A stretch of 64,000 nucleotides of DNA. It comes from Pontimonas salivibrio. Lineage in GTDB: Bacteria; Actinomycetota; Actinomycetes; Actinomycetales; Microbacteriaceae. The notes beneath the pieces are model-generated. The model was not told the DNA's origin. It did no database searches and saw only the letters and a list, made by a program, of their open reading frames with translations. The stretch lies in assembly GCF_002950575.1 (NCBI RefSeq), contig NZ_CP026923.1, forward strand, positions 310,001-374,000, written 5' to 3'. Made by a program: the position numbers and the translations under genes. Below are positions 29,986-39,190 of the stretch, piece by piece (within the stretch, counting starts at the first letter, position 1; each line of letters starts with the position of its first letter).

Positions 29986-31538
29986 CTGAGGCACGCACAA
30001 TTCGACGGGCCCTGATATCTGTCAGCGATAAGACGGGATTGGTGGAGTTGGCTCGCGCCCTGGGGGAATCGGGTGTGGAAATTGTCTCGACGGGCTCTAC
30101 CGCGTTGGCCATTAGGGATGCGGGTGTGAAGGTGACCGATGTGGCGGCAGTGACCGGGTTTGCGGAAGCCCTCGATGGTCGGGTGAAGACTTTGCACCCC
30201 TCCATTCATGGAGGGATTTTGGCTGATCGTCGCCTCGAATCACACAACCAACAGCTCTCGGATTTAGGTATCGAACCCTTCGACCTTGTGGTGGTGAACC
30301 TGTATCCCTTTGCCGCCACCGTGGCCAGTGGAAAAGGGCCCGAAGAGGTGATTGAAAACATTGACATTGGTGGTCCGGCACTGATCCGTGCGGCGGCAAA
30401 AAACCATCACAGCGTGAGTGTGGTGGTGGACCCGGCGGACTATCCCAGCGTGACGCGGTTTTTGAGTGAAGGCGGGGTGTCGTTAGCGGCCCGCGAAGCG
30501 TGGGCAGGGAAGGCCTACCAACACACCGCGTCCTATGACCAGATGATTGCTCAGTGGTTCGCTTCCACAAAAGACCAGTCGACCACGCAAGATTCAGCCC
30601 CACCCGAAGCGGTGTCGGTTACCGGTGTCGGAGGACAGCCTCTTCGTTACGGTGAGAACTCTCACCAGTCCGCCAGTGTCTATCAACGTGTGGGTGCAAC
30701 ACCGGGTCTTGCCCAGGCCACCCTGTTGCAGGGCAAAGAGATGTCGTACAACAACTTTTTGGACGCCGAGGCGGCATTGATTGCTGCGGGCGACCATGAG
30801 GGCCCCGCGGTCGCCATCATCAAACACCAAAACCCGTGTGGCATTGCGACGGCGGGCACCATTCTTGAGGCCTACCGGGCGGCCCACGCCTGTGATCCGG
30901 TGTCGGCTTTTGGCGGTGTGATTGCCCTCAACCGGCCGCTTGACGCCGACACCGCAGCCGCTATTGCGGACGTGTTCACCGAAGTAATTGTGGCACCCGG
31001 AGTGAGTGACGCCGCCAGGGAAGTCCTCGCTGCGAAGAAAAACCTCCGAGTGTTGGTCCTCCCCGAGGGTTACCGGCCTGATGACACCGACTATCGAGTG
31101 ATTTCTGGTGGCCTGTTGGTTCAGCAGAGGGATCGGTATTTCGTGCCCGCCGATCAGTGGGAGCAGGTCGCCGGTGGTCCAGTCGACCAAGCGACGATGG
31201 CGAGCCTGGAGTTTGCCTGGCGGGCGGTGAAATCGGTGAAATCAAACGCCATTTTGCTCGCCGCCGATGGCGCCAGTGTCGGAATCGGCATGGGTCAGGT
31301 CAACCGTGTGGATTCGTGCCAGTTGGCGGTGACCAGGGCGGGAGGACGCGCCGCCGGCTCTGTTACCGCATCGGATGCCTTTTTCCCCTTTGCCGACGGG
31401 CTCGACATTCTCATTGCGGCAGGTGTGGCGGCGGTTGTTCAACCGGGTGGTTCGGTGCGTGATGAGGAAGTGGTTGCACGGGCTACGGCGGCCAACATTG
31501 CCCTATTCCACACCGGGCAGCGCCACTTCTTGCACTAA
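29982..31538 (+). CDS. purH: Bifunctional AICAR formyltransferase/IMP cyclohydrolase
   Basis: Last two steps of IMP synthesis. The N-terminal cyclohydrolase has [25 protein letters not shown] and [17 protein letters not shown]. The C-terminal formyltransferase has KHQNPCGIA and [10 protein letters not shown], with the terminal RHFLH. The length is 518 aa. Translation is coupled to purN by an ATGA overlap; the stop overlaps the convergent GNAT gene. Confidence 0.97.
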   Translation: MTEARTIRRALISVSDKTGLVELARALGESGVEIVSTGSTALAIRDAGVKVTDVAAVTGFAEALDGRVKTLHPSIHGGILADRRLESHNQQLSDLGIEPFDLVVVNLYPFAATVASGKGPEEVIENIDIGGPALIRAAAKNHHSVSVVVDPADYPSVTRFLSEGGVSLAAREAWAGKAYQHTASYDQMIAQWFASTKDQSTTQDSAPPEAVSVTGVGGQPLRYGENSHQSASVYQRVGATPGLAQATLLQGKEMSYNNFLDAEAALIAAGDHEGPAVAIIKHQNPCGIATAGTILEAYRAAHACDPVSAFGGVIALNRPLDADTAAAIADVFTEVIVAPGVSDAAREVLAAKKNLRVLVLPEGYRPDDTDYRVISGGLLVQQRDRYFVPADQWEQVAGGPVDQATMASLEFAWRAVKSVKSNAILLAADGASVGIGMGQVNRVDSCQLAVTRAGGRAAGSVTASDAFFPFADGLDILIAAGVAAVVQPGGSVRDEEVVARATAANIALFHTGQRHFLH

Positions 31539-31990
31539 TTGAGGCTCAGTGTTCCGATGGTGTCGCCGTAGCTGGTCTGGCCGGAGTCGATGAACCCGAG
31601 GCGGTGAAAGAAGTCGCCGGGCCCCGCTTCTCCCGGCGTCCACATCACGTGGAGGGTGTCGAACCCGCGCGTAGTCGCCTCATCGATGACGGCCTGCGCG
31701 GCGAAGCGCCCCACGCCGGCGCCCTGTGCACTGCCCGCGACGGTGATGCGCCAAATGCAGCTGCGAAGCTCGGGTAGGGGGTGTTCGGGGTCAAAATACG
31801 CACGAATGAAGCCGACAACTTCTTGGTCTTTTCTGATTACCCGCGACCACGCTTTTGATGGGTCGACGCTGGGTTCTTCTTCGGTGTAGGTGACCGGGGT
31901 GGCGAAATCTTCTTGCTCTGGCCGAATTTCCAGGGTGTTGGCTGCGCTCGCGGTTTCGGCGGAAAGTTCTTCTAGTCGCAGCTCGCTCAT
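31535..31990 (-). CDS. GNAT-family acetyltransferase
   Basis: Putative N-acetyltransferase of 151 aa with unknown substrate. The central beta strand [30 protein letters not shown] contains the acetyl-CoA-binding pyrophosphate loop Q-x-x-G-x-G as QGAGVG. FFHRLGF is the C-terminal GNAT motif. It converges with purH with a 4-bp overlap of stops and is divergent from icd, with an 18-bp palindrome between the starts. Confidence 0.82.
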   Translation of the reverse strand: MSELRLEELSAETASAANTLEIRPEQEDFATPVTYTEEEPSVDPSKAWSRVIRKDQEVVGFIRAYFDPEHPLPELRSCIWRITVAGSAQGAGVGRFAAQAVIDEATTRGFDTLHVMWTPGEAGPGDFFHRLGFIDSGQTSYGDTIGTLSLN

Positions 31991-32028
31991 GCGACAAGGT
32001 TATGGCTTTCCCCACCATTATGGGCAGG

Positions 32029-32046
32029 TATCTTCACGTGAAGATA
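32029..32046. promoter_or_regulatory. Perfect 18-bp palindrome between GNAT and icd
   Basis: TATCTTCACGTGAAGATA is a perfect palindrome located 39 bp upstream of the GNAT start and 66 bp upstream of icd. The TATCTT-N6-AAGATA shape is typical of MarR-family operators in actinobacteria. No candidate regulator gene is adjacent. Confidence 0.6.
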
Positions 32047-32111
32047 AAAGACAAAATCGGGTTAGACTGACTTTTAGTCCAAGACAGACAGAGTGATGCA
32101 AGGGGTTACAC

Positions 32112-33326
32112 GTGGAAAAGATCAAAGTTGATGGCGTTGTTGTCGAATTAGACGGCGATGAAATGACGCGAATTATTTGGCAGTTCATTAAAGATCGCCT
32201 CATCCACCCCTACTTGGATGTGACCCTCGAGTACTACGACCTGGGTATGGAAAACCGCGACAAAACAGACGACCAGGTCACCGTTGATTCCGCCCACGCA
32301 ATCATCAAGCACGGTGTGGGGGTGAAATGCGCGACGATCACTCCGGACGAAGCCCGCGTGGAAGAATTCGGGTTGAAAAAAATGTGGCGAAGCCCGAACG
32401 GAACCATCCGAAACATCATCGGTGGGGTAATTTTCCGTGAGCCCATCATCATTTCCAACATCCCCCGACTGGTCCCCGGCTGGAACAAACCCATCATTGT
32501 GGGGCGCCACGCCTTTGGTGACCAGTACCGTGCGACAGATTTCCTCTTCGATGGCCCTGGAACGCTGAGCATTAGCTTTCAGCCACAAGACGGTTCAGAG
32601 GCACAAAGCTTTGAAGTGTTCCAAGCCCCCGGTGCCGGGGTCGCCATGGCGATGTACAACCTGGATGAGTCGATTCGCGACTTTGCCCGGGCATCCATGA
32701 ATTACGGACTCTCCCGCGGCTACCCGGTCTATCTCTCCACCAAGAACACCATTTTGAAAGCCTATGACGGTCGATTCAAAGACCTCTTCCAAGAAATCTT
32801 TGACGCTGAATTTGCGGAGAAATTTGCCGAAGCGGGCATCACCTACGAACACCGACTGATCGACGACATGGTGGCGAGTGCCATGAAGTGGGAGGGCGGT
32901 TATGTCTGGGCGACAAAGAACTACGACGGCGACGTTCAATCAGACACCGTCGCCCAAGGCTTTGGCTCGCTGGGTCTCATGACTAGTGTGTTGACCTCGC
33001 CCGACGGCAAGATTGTGGAAGCGGAAGCTGCTCACGGCACGGTGACTCGTCACTACCGGGAACACCAAAAAGGTAACCCGACGTCTACCAACCCGATTGC
33101 GTCCATCTTTGCCTGGACGCGGGGTCTGGCCCACCGCGGAAAACTGGATGACAACCAGGCACTCATTGACTTTGCCGACACTCTCGAGCAGGTCGTCATC
33201 GAGACCGTCGAGGCGGGCGTGATGACGAAGGATTTGGCGCTGCTCGTGGGTCCGGACCAGAAGTGGTTAACCACCGAAGGTTTCCTCGAAGCTCTGGATG
33301 AGAACCTGCAGGCCAAGCTCGCCTGA
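32112..33326 (+). CDS. icd: NADP-dependent isocitrate dehydrogenase (type II, dimeric)
   Basis: Oxidative decarboxylation of isocitrate in the TCA cycle. The GTG start gives [23 protein letters not shown], the eukaryote-like type II IDH N-terminus. Substrate and metal motifs include [22 protein letters not shown] and [20 protein letters not shown] is the NADP site. The length is 404 aa. It is divergent from the GNAT gene. Confidence 0.96.
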   Translation: MEKIKVDGVVVELDGDEMTRIIWQFIKDRLIHPYLDVTLEYYDLGMENRDKTDDQVTVDSAHAIIKHGVGVKCATITPDEARVEEFGLKKMWRSPNGTIRNIIGGVIFREPIIISNIPRLVPGWNKPIIVGRHAFGDQYRATDFLFDGPGTLSISFQPQDGSEAQSFEVFQAPGAGVAMAMYNLDESIRDFARASMNYGLSRGYPVYLSTKNTILKAYDGRFKDLFQEIFDAEFAEKFAEAGITYEHRLIDDMVASAMKWEGGYVWATKNYDGDVQSDTVAQGFGSLGLMTSVLTSPDGKIVEAEAAHGTVTRHYREHQKGNPTSTNPIASIFAWTRGLAHRGKLDDNQALIDFADTLEQVVIETVEAGVMTKDLALLVGPDQKWLTTEGFLEALDENLQAKLA

Positions 33327-33353
33327 GGCCGTTACTGGCACGCACGCCAGCTT

Positions 33354-33382
33354 GCACATTAATACCCCCTGGGGTATATACT
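33354..33382 (+). promoter_or_regulatory. Promoter with CsoR-type operator (operator 33362-33377)
   Basis: The operator ATACCCC-CT-GGGGTAT has perfect 7-bp arms and the G/C-tract palindrome used by CsoR/RcnR-family repressors (copper- or persulfide-responsive). It lies between a -35-like TTGCAC near 33354 and a -10-like TATACT (33377-33382), so binding would block the promoter of the small Cys-rich gene at 33425. The regulator gene is not in the window. Confidence 0.75.
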
Positions 33383-33424
33383 GAGGGCAGACGTTTACTG
33401 ACCTGAGTAAAAAGGAGAAAACCC

Positions 33425-33541
33425 ATGTGCAGTCCCGTGCGTTGTAACCGCTGCAGCAAAGTCACTTGGAGTGGATGTGGCGAGCACATCGAAGAAGCGC
33501 TCGCACCGTTCTCTCACGACGAGCTCTGCACCTGCGGCTAA
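33425..33541 (+). CDS. Tiny Cys-rich protein, 38 aa
   Basis: ATG at 33425, preceded by a strong AAAGGAG ribosome binding site 8 bp upstream. The 38-residue product has six Cys: CNRC at 7-10, CGEH at 18-21, and CTC at 35-37 near the C-terminus, plus Cys2. The arrangement suggests a small metal (Zn or Cu) site. Similar tiny proteins of the pattern C-x4-C-x2-C-x7-C-x2-H occur in many actinobacteria without known function. The upstream CsoR-like operator suggests induction by copper or reactive sulfur. It lies downstream of icd and upstream of a hypothetical gene. Confidence 0.8.
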   Translation: MCSPVRCNRCSKVTWSGCGEHIEEALAPFSHDELCTCG

Positions 33542-33575
33542 TCTCCCCGGCTGATACCGAGGCTGACCAGCGTTG

Positions 33576-33956
33576 GTGATTACCGCGCCCGCCGAGGATC
33601 AGAAGCCCCCACGGGGTGCCACGTCACCCTCGAGTACGGACCAGGCCACAGCGGTCGACCTCGATCTGATGCTGGACCAGGTGCTCGCTTCCCTGGAACA
33701 CGTAGCTGCTGAGGATTCCTTGTGCACCCTTACAGGGGAGCGTGTTCAGGCCGCGAAATATTTCGAAGGCCAGGTTGTTGCCCTGAAAGAACTCCGGCGG
33801 ATTCGCCGCACTAGCCTTTCGCCAGAGGCCGACAATCAGGCGCGGCTCGCCCTGATTGAGCAGTGGTCGAAGCGGCTGCGCTCTCATGAGCGCTCCGATC
33901 TGAAATGGCAGTCCTACCTCAGTGGTGGGCGTGACGCATTGACTGCAGTGTCCTAG
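33576..33956 (+). CDS. Hypothetical protein
   Basis: Not recognised. The ~126-aa product has a disordered N-terminus (Pro/Ser/Thr) and a predicted helical body with LMLDQVLASLEHVAAEDSL and FEGQVVALKELRRIRR. It is soluble, with no signal peptide. The start is uncertain (GTG 33576 or TTG 33573). It follows the Cys-rich gene by 34 bp on the same strand and could share its promoter. The stop overlaps the convergent RnfD-FNR gene by 4 bp. Confidence 0.55.
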   Translation: MITAPAEDQKPPRGATSPSSTDQATAVDLDLMLDQVLASLEHVAAEDSLCTLTGERVQAAKYFEGQVVALKELRRIRRTSLSPEADNQARLALIEQWSKRLRSHERSDLKWQSYLSGGRDALTAVS

Positions 33957-35428
33957 TACCCGATGAAGCGATCCGTCTGAACTCGCTTCACACCGGCGGC
34001 CTCGAGGTTCTTTCTCGCCTTGGCCACAAACTCCGGTGATCCGGAAACCCCCGCCCAACTGATGTCATCCACGGAATCGGGCAAGGCTGTGGAGATCTGG
34101 TCCACACTTCCCACCATCACTCGTCTGATTCCGCGGACATGAGACAACTCGGGATAGATTTCTTCCTCATCGGCTGAGACCACCACAATCAAGGTGCCCT
34201 CAACACCCAATTCTCGATCTCGGGCGTTAAACAGCTGTGCAGAAAACGGAGTGATCCCCACACCCCGGGCGACCATCACGAAGTGGCCCACAATCGCATG
34301 CGGCGGTAAGAAATCACCCCCCACCTGACTGACTCTGGCCTTCGTGCCCGGTGTTGCCTTCGCCAAGGCACGCTTCCACGAACTGCCCGGGTCACTGTGG
34401 CGGGTAGTGATGGCGAAAGTCCACTGATCAGACTCCGAGGGTGGGGCCAACCGTGACACGCTCATCACTCGCCTAGAACCCCTCGAATCGACGCGTTGGT
34501 GTGGCAACTGAAGCTCAACCCATTGGCCTGGCTCGATCCGCAGAGGATGATCACTAATAAACCGGTATTCGCGCACCGTGTCGTTGATGTCCATCACCTG
34601 CTGGAGGGTGACCGCTGTGGAGCGCCTCACCGCCCGAAGGGCGGTGAGACCCCACGCCACTGCATTGCCCAGAAGGAGTGCCAGCTCAGGCGATGAGCTG
34701 AGTGTGGTGAAGCCAAGAGGAAGGCTGAATGGAAGTGCGGCGGGAAGGGCGATTGTGGCTGCCACCAGAAACTGGTCAAAGCGCCTGGTCGCTTGGGTCA
34801 GTGGTTCACTGACCATGAAAAAGCCCAAGAACAACAACGGGTAGCTGGTGACCACCAACCACAGGGTGTCACCCAGTGGTTCCCCGGAGACCAGAAGCCT
34901 GGCCGTCAGCAGAGCGAGGGAGAGTGCGAGAAACCACCCCACGGCGAAGAAATGACCTGAGCGAAAGGCGACCAAGGCGCCACCGGCAATGATCAGTGGG
35001 GTGAGCCACGGTGTGGCGACCCACCAAAAGCCGACGGTGAGGCCAAAGACTGACGCAAAGAACACGCCCGTTGCGGCGGGGTTAAACAGATGGCGTCCAC
35101 CAGGGGCGATTAACCATTTTGAGGCCCCCGCAATTGCCCCCGCAGCGCTCACCCCGATGAGGTCTCGTGGCTCCAGTGTGGGCGGCACAATCAACGCAAT
35201 CAACACTCCAGTGATGACGCTCGATTCGACGTGTAGTGGAGCACCCCGCCACAGGGCACCCAACACACTGGTCAACAGCGTTGCGGCAATCCCGAGACCG
35301 GCCGTCACCAGAATCCCAATTGGACTAAAGCCCACCAGACCCAGCGCGGAGAGTCCCGCAGCGGCCAGCACGATCATTGTCAACACCGAACTGATCAGCC
35401 GGTACATCCCAGGCCACGTCACCGTCAT
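33953..35428 (-). CDS. RnfD/NqrB-like membrane domain fused to ferredoxin-NADP reductase domain
   Basis: Predicted electron-transfer protein of 491 aa moving electrons from cytoplasmic NAD(P)H through the membrane. Residues 1 to ~275 are a polytopic RnfD/NqrB-like domain with the hallmark GGRHLFNPAATGVFFA and PLLFLGFFMVSEPLT. Residues ~290-491 are an FNR-type reductase with the FAD-binding RRVMSVSRL and the nucleotide-binding VARGVGITPFSAQL. The start at 35428 overlaps the apbE stop (ATGA). apbE and an FMN-binding lipoprotein precede it in the same operon, so the outward acceptor is probably the flavinylated lipoprotein. Confidence 0.85.
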   Translation of the reverse strand: MTVTWPGMYRLISSVLTMIVLAAAGLSALGLVGFSPIGILVTAGLGIAATLLTSVLGALWRGAPLHVESSVITGVLIALIVPPTLEPRDLIGVSAAGAIAGASKWLIAPGGRHLFNPAATGVFFASVFGLTVGFWWVATPWLTPLIIAGGALVAFRSGHFFAVGWFLALSLALLTARLLVSGEPLGDTLWLVVTSYPLLFLGFFMVSEPLTQATRRFDQFLVAATIALPAALPFSLPLGFTTLSSSPELALLLGNAVAWGLTALRAVRRSTAVTLQQVMDINDTVREYRFISDHPLRIEPGQWVELQLPHQRVDSRGSRRVMSVSRLAPPSESDQWTFAITTRHSDPGSSWKRALAKATPGTKARVSQVGGDFLPPHAIVGHFVMVARGVGITPFSAQLFNARDRELGVEGTLIVVVSADEEEIYPELSHVRGIRRVMVGSVDQISTALPDSVDDISWAGVSGSPEFVAKARKNLEAAGVKRVQTDRFIGY

Positions 35429-36285
35429 GGGTACACCTCTCCGGGAAAATCTGTTGAGTGAGTCAACACCCCGTGGCCATCGATGATGGCCCACTGGAAA
35501 GAAAAATACTCCTCCAGCACCTCAGGTTTCACCACAAACAATGCTGTGGCTAAACCGTCTGCCACCGCACACTCTGCGGCCACCACCCAACTGGCTCGAA
35601 TTGTCGACGTGGGAAGACCCGTGAGGGCGTCCAAAATGTGGTGGACCCCTGGTGCCCAACTGCGCCGATTGGGCGAGGAAGAAGCCAGCGATTGTCCGCT
35701 CAGTTCAACGACCCCCACCACACGTTCTGGGTTACCGGGGTGTTCCATCCCCACACGCTCCGGCGCGGAAGTATGTGCCCGAATATCGCCGCTGGCATCC
35801 ACAACGACATCCTCGATTCCCGCTTCGCGCACAATCCGAAACACTTCGTCGACGAGGTATCCCTTTCCCGCTGCACCAATATCAATGGACACCGGACGGG
35901 GTGCGAGGAGGGTGTTGCCCTCCAGGCTCAACACATCAGAAAACCGGGGAATCGATGGGGGCCTACCCGCCGCGGGTTCGAGTCGATACTGGGCGTCATA
36001 GCCCCAATGTTCCAGAGCGTTACCCACCACAGGGCTTAGTGCCCCGCCCGTTGCCGTGTACAACGATTCGTAGAGGGAAAACAGGTCGACAATGTCCGGA
36101 GGAAACAGGTATTCACCGGCCTCGGATGACACCTGTGCCACCAGAGAGTCGCCACGAAAACGCGAGTAGGTCCGATCAAACTCGTCGATTCGAGTGCTGA
36201 TTGCCTGCCTAAGGGTCTCGGGAAGTGTGACTGAGGTGTCGATCACCCAGGGGACGCCAATGGCGTCAAAGCGCCACGTGGTCAC
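35425..36285 (-). CDS. apbE: FAD:protein FMN transferase
   Basis: ApbE-family enzyme that attaches FMN to a Thr/Ser of extracytoplasmic redox proteins. Motifs: FRGDSLVAQ, ALSPVVGNAL, the core SIDIGAAGKGYLVDEV, VVVDASGDI and HHILDALTGLPTS (metal-binding region). The length is 286 aa, slightly short, and no signal peptide is obvious, so it may act on the cytoplasmic side. The likely target is the FMN-binding lipoprotein whose gene ends 3 bp upstream. Confidence 0.92.
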   Translation of the reverse strand: MTTWRFDAIGVPWVIDTSVTLPETLRQAISTRIDEFDRTYSRFRGDSLVAQVSSEAGEYLFPPDIVDLFSLYESLYTATGGALSPVVGNALEHWGYDAQYRLEPAAGRPPSIPRFSDVLSLEGNTLLAPRPVSIDIGAAGKGYLVDEVFRIVREAGIEDVVVDASGDIRAHTSAPERVGMEHPGNPERVVGVVELSGQSLASSSPNRRSWAPGVHHILDALTGLPTSTIRASWVVAAECAVADGLATALFVVKPEVLEEYFSFQWAIIDGHGVLTHSTDFPGEVYP

Positions 36286-36288
36286 CCG

Positions 36289-36804
36289 CTAGCTCGCTTT
36301 GGCGTCCTGGCGGATTCTTTCCAAAGCGTCCGAAAAACCACCGCCGGTGAGTGACGAACCTGCCACACGGGACACGTCGGCGTCATCGAGGGACTTACCG
36401 ACCACCTCTTCGCCGATGCCTCCGGCAAACATCGCCTGGTAGCGATCGGTGGTGGAATTTGTCGGCTGAGGGGTGACCTCGACAGCACTGATCACCCCAT
36501 CGGTCAGGGTCACGCTCACCACAACCGTTTCTGGTCCGTTGGGTGACTGGTATTCACCCGTCGCCTCAAAGGAACCATCAACATACGCTCCGGCCATCAT
36601 GTCGCTGTTGGCTTCGGCGCCATCCATCGAAGTCTCATCCGAAGAGATGTCTTGTGTCGCCTCCTCGGTCTCTGATGACTCAGCTGGCGCCGTGTCGTCC
36701 ACGTCGGTTGGGGTGGAATCCACCATGGCAGCCGATTGGCACCCGGCGAGGGCGACCAGTGAACTAAGCGACACCGTCATTTTCATGGGAAGAGAAACCC
36801 GCAT
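36289..36804 (-). CDS. FMN-binding domain lipoprotein
   Basis: Lipoprotein of 171 aa; the signal peptide ends in LVALAGC (lipobox Cys near residue 22). An Asp/Glu/Thr-rich spacer follows to about residue 75, then an FMN_bind domain (DGSFEATGEYQSPNGPETVVVSVTLTDG, ISAVEV). The flavinylation motif appears as DVSRVAGSSLTGGGF, with the Thr of SSLT the expected FMN-linked residue. It is the first gene of the three-gene electron-transfer operon. It probably receives electrons from the RnfD-FNR protein on the outer face of the membrane. Confidence 0.88.
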   Translation of the reverse strand: MRVSLPMKMTVSLSSLVALAGCQSAAMVDSTPTDVDDTAPAESSETEEATQDISSDETSMDGAEANSDMMAGAYVDGSFEATGEYQSPNGPETVVVSVTLTDGVISAVEVTPQPTNSTTDRYQAMFAGGIGEEVVGKSLDDADVSRVAGSSLTGGGFSDALERIRQDAKAS

Positions 36805-36909
36805 CGGAAGCCTTTCGTCATCACGCGGAAGAGCTTTCAGTGTGCGCCAGGAGGGTGGAATTTTCCTGAATGGTCGACCAAGGCTTTCTGGTGGACTGGC
36901 GTGGTCTAG

Positions 36910-37767
36910 TTAGCGGAAGATAATCGTCCGAATACCGTCCAGCAAAATGCGGTGTTCGGCAAACCAGCCAACGGCCTGAGCCAGAGTCCGGGATTCTTCA
37001 TCCTGACCCACTCGCACCAGTTCGGCTGGTGACTGAGAGTGATCGACACGCACCACGTTTTGTTCGATGATGGGGCCCTCGTCGAGATCCTCGGTCACGA
37101 AATGCGCGGTGGCACCGATGAGTTTCACACCGCGCTGGTGGGCTTGCCGGTACGGATTTGCTCCCTTGAAACCTGGCAAGAACGAATGGTGGATATTGAT
37201 CATCCGTCCCGCTAAACGCTCACACAATTCGGGTGACACGACCTGCATGTAGCGGGCGAGAACAACTAACTCAATATCGTGTGATTGGACCACTTCCCAC
37301 ACCCGGGCTTCAAAATCAGCTTTTTCGGCTTCCGTGGTGACCGGTTTCCACTCAAAATCCACACCGTAAAACTCTGCTGCAGAGCCCAAGTCTGGGTGGT
37401 TGGCCAGAATCATCGGCACATCGATAGCTAAGTGACCATCTCGTTGGCGAGAAAGTAAATCTGTCACACAGTGAGCGGCCGTTGAGCCAAGAACGAGGGT
37501 CCTCGTTTTTTGACCCACCGTGCTCACCGAATGTTCCATGTTGTAGCGCTCAACGACGGGGCGCAGGATGCCGGAAAATTCTTCTGAGCCGAGCAGTGTT
37601 TCGACCTGAAGGCGCATAAAAAACCGGCCGGTGTCGTGACTGGAGAACTGTTGCGACTCGGTAATGTTGCCCCGGGCTTCCACCACCGCACCACTCACGG
37701 CGTGGACAATCCCGGGTTGGTCGTCACATACAAGGGTGACAATGAGGTGTTGGTCCAAGGAAGTCAC
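36910..37767 (-). CDS. purU: Formyltetrahydrofolate deformylase
   Basis: Hydrolyses 10-formyl-THF to THF and formate, balancing one-carbon pools. An N-terminal ACT-like domain (LIVTLVCDDQPGIVHAV) precedes a formyltransferase-fold domain with MINIHHSFLPGFKGANPY and ATAHFVTEDLDEGPII (Asn, His and Asp of the active site). The length is 285 aa. It is divergent from the MFS gene, 53 bp apart. Confidence 0.95.
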   Translation of the reverse strand: MTSLDQHLIVTLVCDDQPGIVHAVSGAVVEARGNITESQQFSSHDTGRFFMRLQVETLLGSEEFSGILRPVVERYNMEHSVSTVGQKTRTLVLGSTAAHCVTDLLSRQRDGHLAIDVPMILANHPDLGSAAEFYGVDFEWKPVTTEAEKADFEARVWEVVQSHDIELVVLARYMQVVSPELCERLAGRMINIHHSFLPGFKGANPYRQAHQRGVKLIGATAHFVTEDLDEGPIIEQNVVRVDHSQSPAELVRVGQDEESRTLAQAVGWFAEHRILLDGIRTIIFR

Positions 37768-37820
37768 CCCCTTAGCTTAGGCTTTGTGGCCGGGCCTGCC
37801 GAAGCGGCCTGTGGGGAAAA

Positions 37821-39050
37821 TTGATGACAGATCACTCGAAAGCCAGCAACGAACCGTCGGTGTTTCCCCTCCGCGCGTTGATGCTGTTGGCCACCGCAGT
37901 TTTTGTCTCCGTCACAGCTGAATTCATGCCCACGGGCTTGCTTCCCCAAATTGCTGAAGGCCTGGCAGTGAGCGAGGCTCAAGTGGGGCTTCTGGTCACC
38001 ATTTTTGCTGCCACCGTAGTGCTCACCGCAATGGGCTTATCCATTCTCACCAGGCGTTATTCACGCAAATCTCTGGTCATTACTGCCCTGATCGTGATGG
38101 CACTATCCAACGTGGTGGCCGCGATAGCCCCCAGCTTTGCTGTGATGGTGGGAGCCCGCATACTGGGGGGTCTCTCGCACGGACTGTTTTTCGCCCTCGC
38201 GAATGCTTACGCCGCCTATTTGGTGCCGAGGGAGCGGCTAGGTCGGGCGGTGGCCATTCTCACGGCCGGCGGCACGATGGCTTTTGTGTTGGGTGTTCCC
38301 CTGGGTACTGCTCTGGGAAACGCTTTTGGGTGGCGCTTAGCGTTTGTGGCATTGGCGGTCATCATTTTGGCGCTCGCCTTTGCTCTCATGGTGACGCTGC
38401 CCGGAGTCAGCAGAGAGGTCGCACTATCAACCGGTGAAATCGCGCTGCCGATGCGCCGCGACCCCACCCTGCCTTTGGTGTTAGTCGCGGCAGTGATTGT
38501 CATTTTGGTACTTGCCGGTCAAAACACTTTTTATGTGTACATCGCGCCCTACCTGATTGATGTGGCGGGTTTTGGCGGCCAAGGGGTGGCGGGTGTGCTG
38601 TTTCTTTACGGCGGTGCCGGCGCGATCGGTGTCGTCTTAGCCGGTGTGTTGGGTGATCGTTTTCCGAAGGGGTCACTCATCGGCATGCTCCTGGTCGCAA
38701 CCGTGTCGATGGCGATGTTGGGTTTCAGGGGCTACGGAGAAATCTGGGTGGTCACCATGGTGATGGTGTGGGCTGCCGCCTTTGGGGGTATTCCGGCGTT
38801 GCTTCAGTTGCGCCTGCTCCGGGCCGCATCGGTGCGCCTGCGTGACTTTGGTTCTGCGGTACTCGTCACCGCGTTCAATTTGGGTATCGGCGGTGGTGCG
38901 CTCATCGGTGCACTGCTGTATGACCCACTGGGTGTTCAAGCCCTGGGTTATGCCGGGGCAAGCGGGTTTGCCATTGCGGTACTTGTCGCCGTCGTTGCTG
39001 ACCGCATTGAGTTATCCAGAGTGCCCTCGCCCAATGCCCAACGAGGGTGA
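37821..39050 (+). CDS. MFS exporter (DHA1-like)
   Basis: Twelve-TM major facilitator of 409 aa resembling sugar-efflux and drug-exporter families. The N-terminal VSVTAEFMPTGLLPQIAEGLAVSEAQVGLLV is typical of the AraJ/CmlR-like group, and RILGGLSHGLFFALANAYAA is a motif C-like region. The start could be ATG 37821 or 37824. Substrate unknown. It ends just before the ZTP riboswitch of glyA. Confidence 0.85.
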   Translation: MMTDHSKASNEPSVFPLRALMLLATAVFVSVTAEFMPTGLLPQIAEGLAVSEAQVGLLVTIFAATVVLTAMGLSILTRRYSRKSLVITALIVMALSNVVAAIAPSFAVMVGARILGGLSHGLFFALANAYAAYLVPRERLGRAVAILTAGGTMAFVLGVPLGTALGNAFGWRLAFVALAVIILALAFALMVTLPGVSREVALSTGEIALPMRRDPTLPLVLVAAVIVILVLAGQNTFYVYIAPYLIDVAGFGGQGVAGVLFLYGGAGAIGVVLAGVLGDRFPKGSLIGMLLVATVSMAMLGFRGYGEIWVVTMVMVWAAAFGGIPALLQLRLLRAASVRLRDFGSAVLVTAFNLGIGGGALIGALLYDPLGVQALGYAGASGFAIAVLVAVVADRIELSRVPSPNAQRG

Positions 39051-39057
39051 GTAGAAT

Positions 39058-39132
39058 CGGGCCATCGCAACTGGCGTAAAGATGGGTCACCATCGGGGAG
39101 CGACATATCGTCATCGGCCGTGCGCCTGGGCT
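39058..39132 (+). ncRNA. ZTP (pfl) riboswitch
   Basis: The leader of glyA has the two conserved blocks of the ZTP aptamer: ATCGCAACTGGCG near the 5' end with CGGGGAGCGA (39094-39103), and the pseudoknot-forming CCGTGCGCCTGGGC near 39118-39131. ZTP/ZMP binding signals 10-formyl-THF shortage and turns on one-carbon genes, in line with glyA and folD downstream. The 3' end of the aptamer overlaps a competing stem: GGCTgGTGG (39129-39137) can pair with CCACAGCC (39170-39177), enclosing a hairpin at 39147-39166 just before the Shine-Dalgarno site. There is no T-run, so translational control is likelier. Confidence 0.88.
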
Positions 39133-39190
39133 GGTGGAGAAACAGTGGGGAACCCTACGGTTCCTCGAACCACAGCCAGAAGGAGACACC

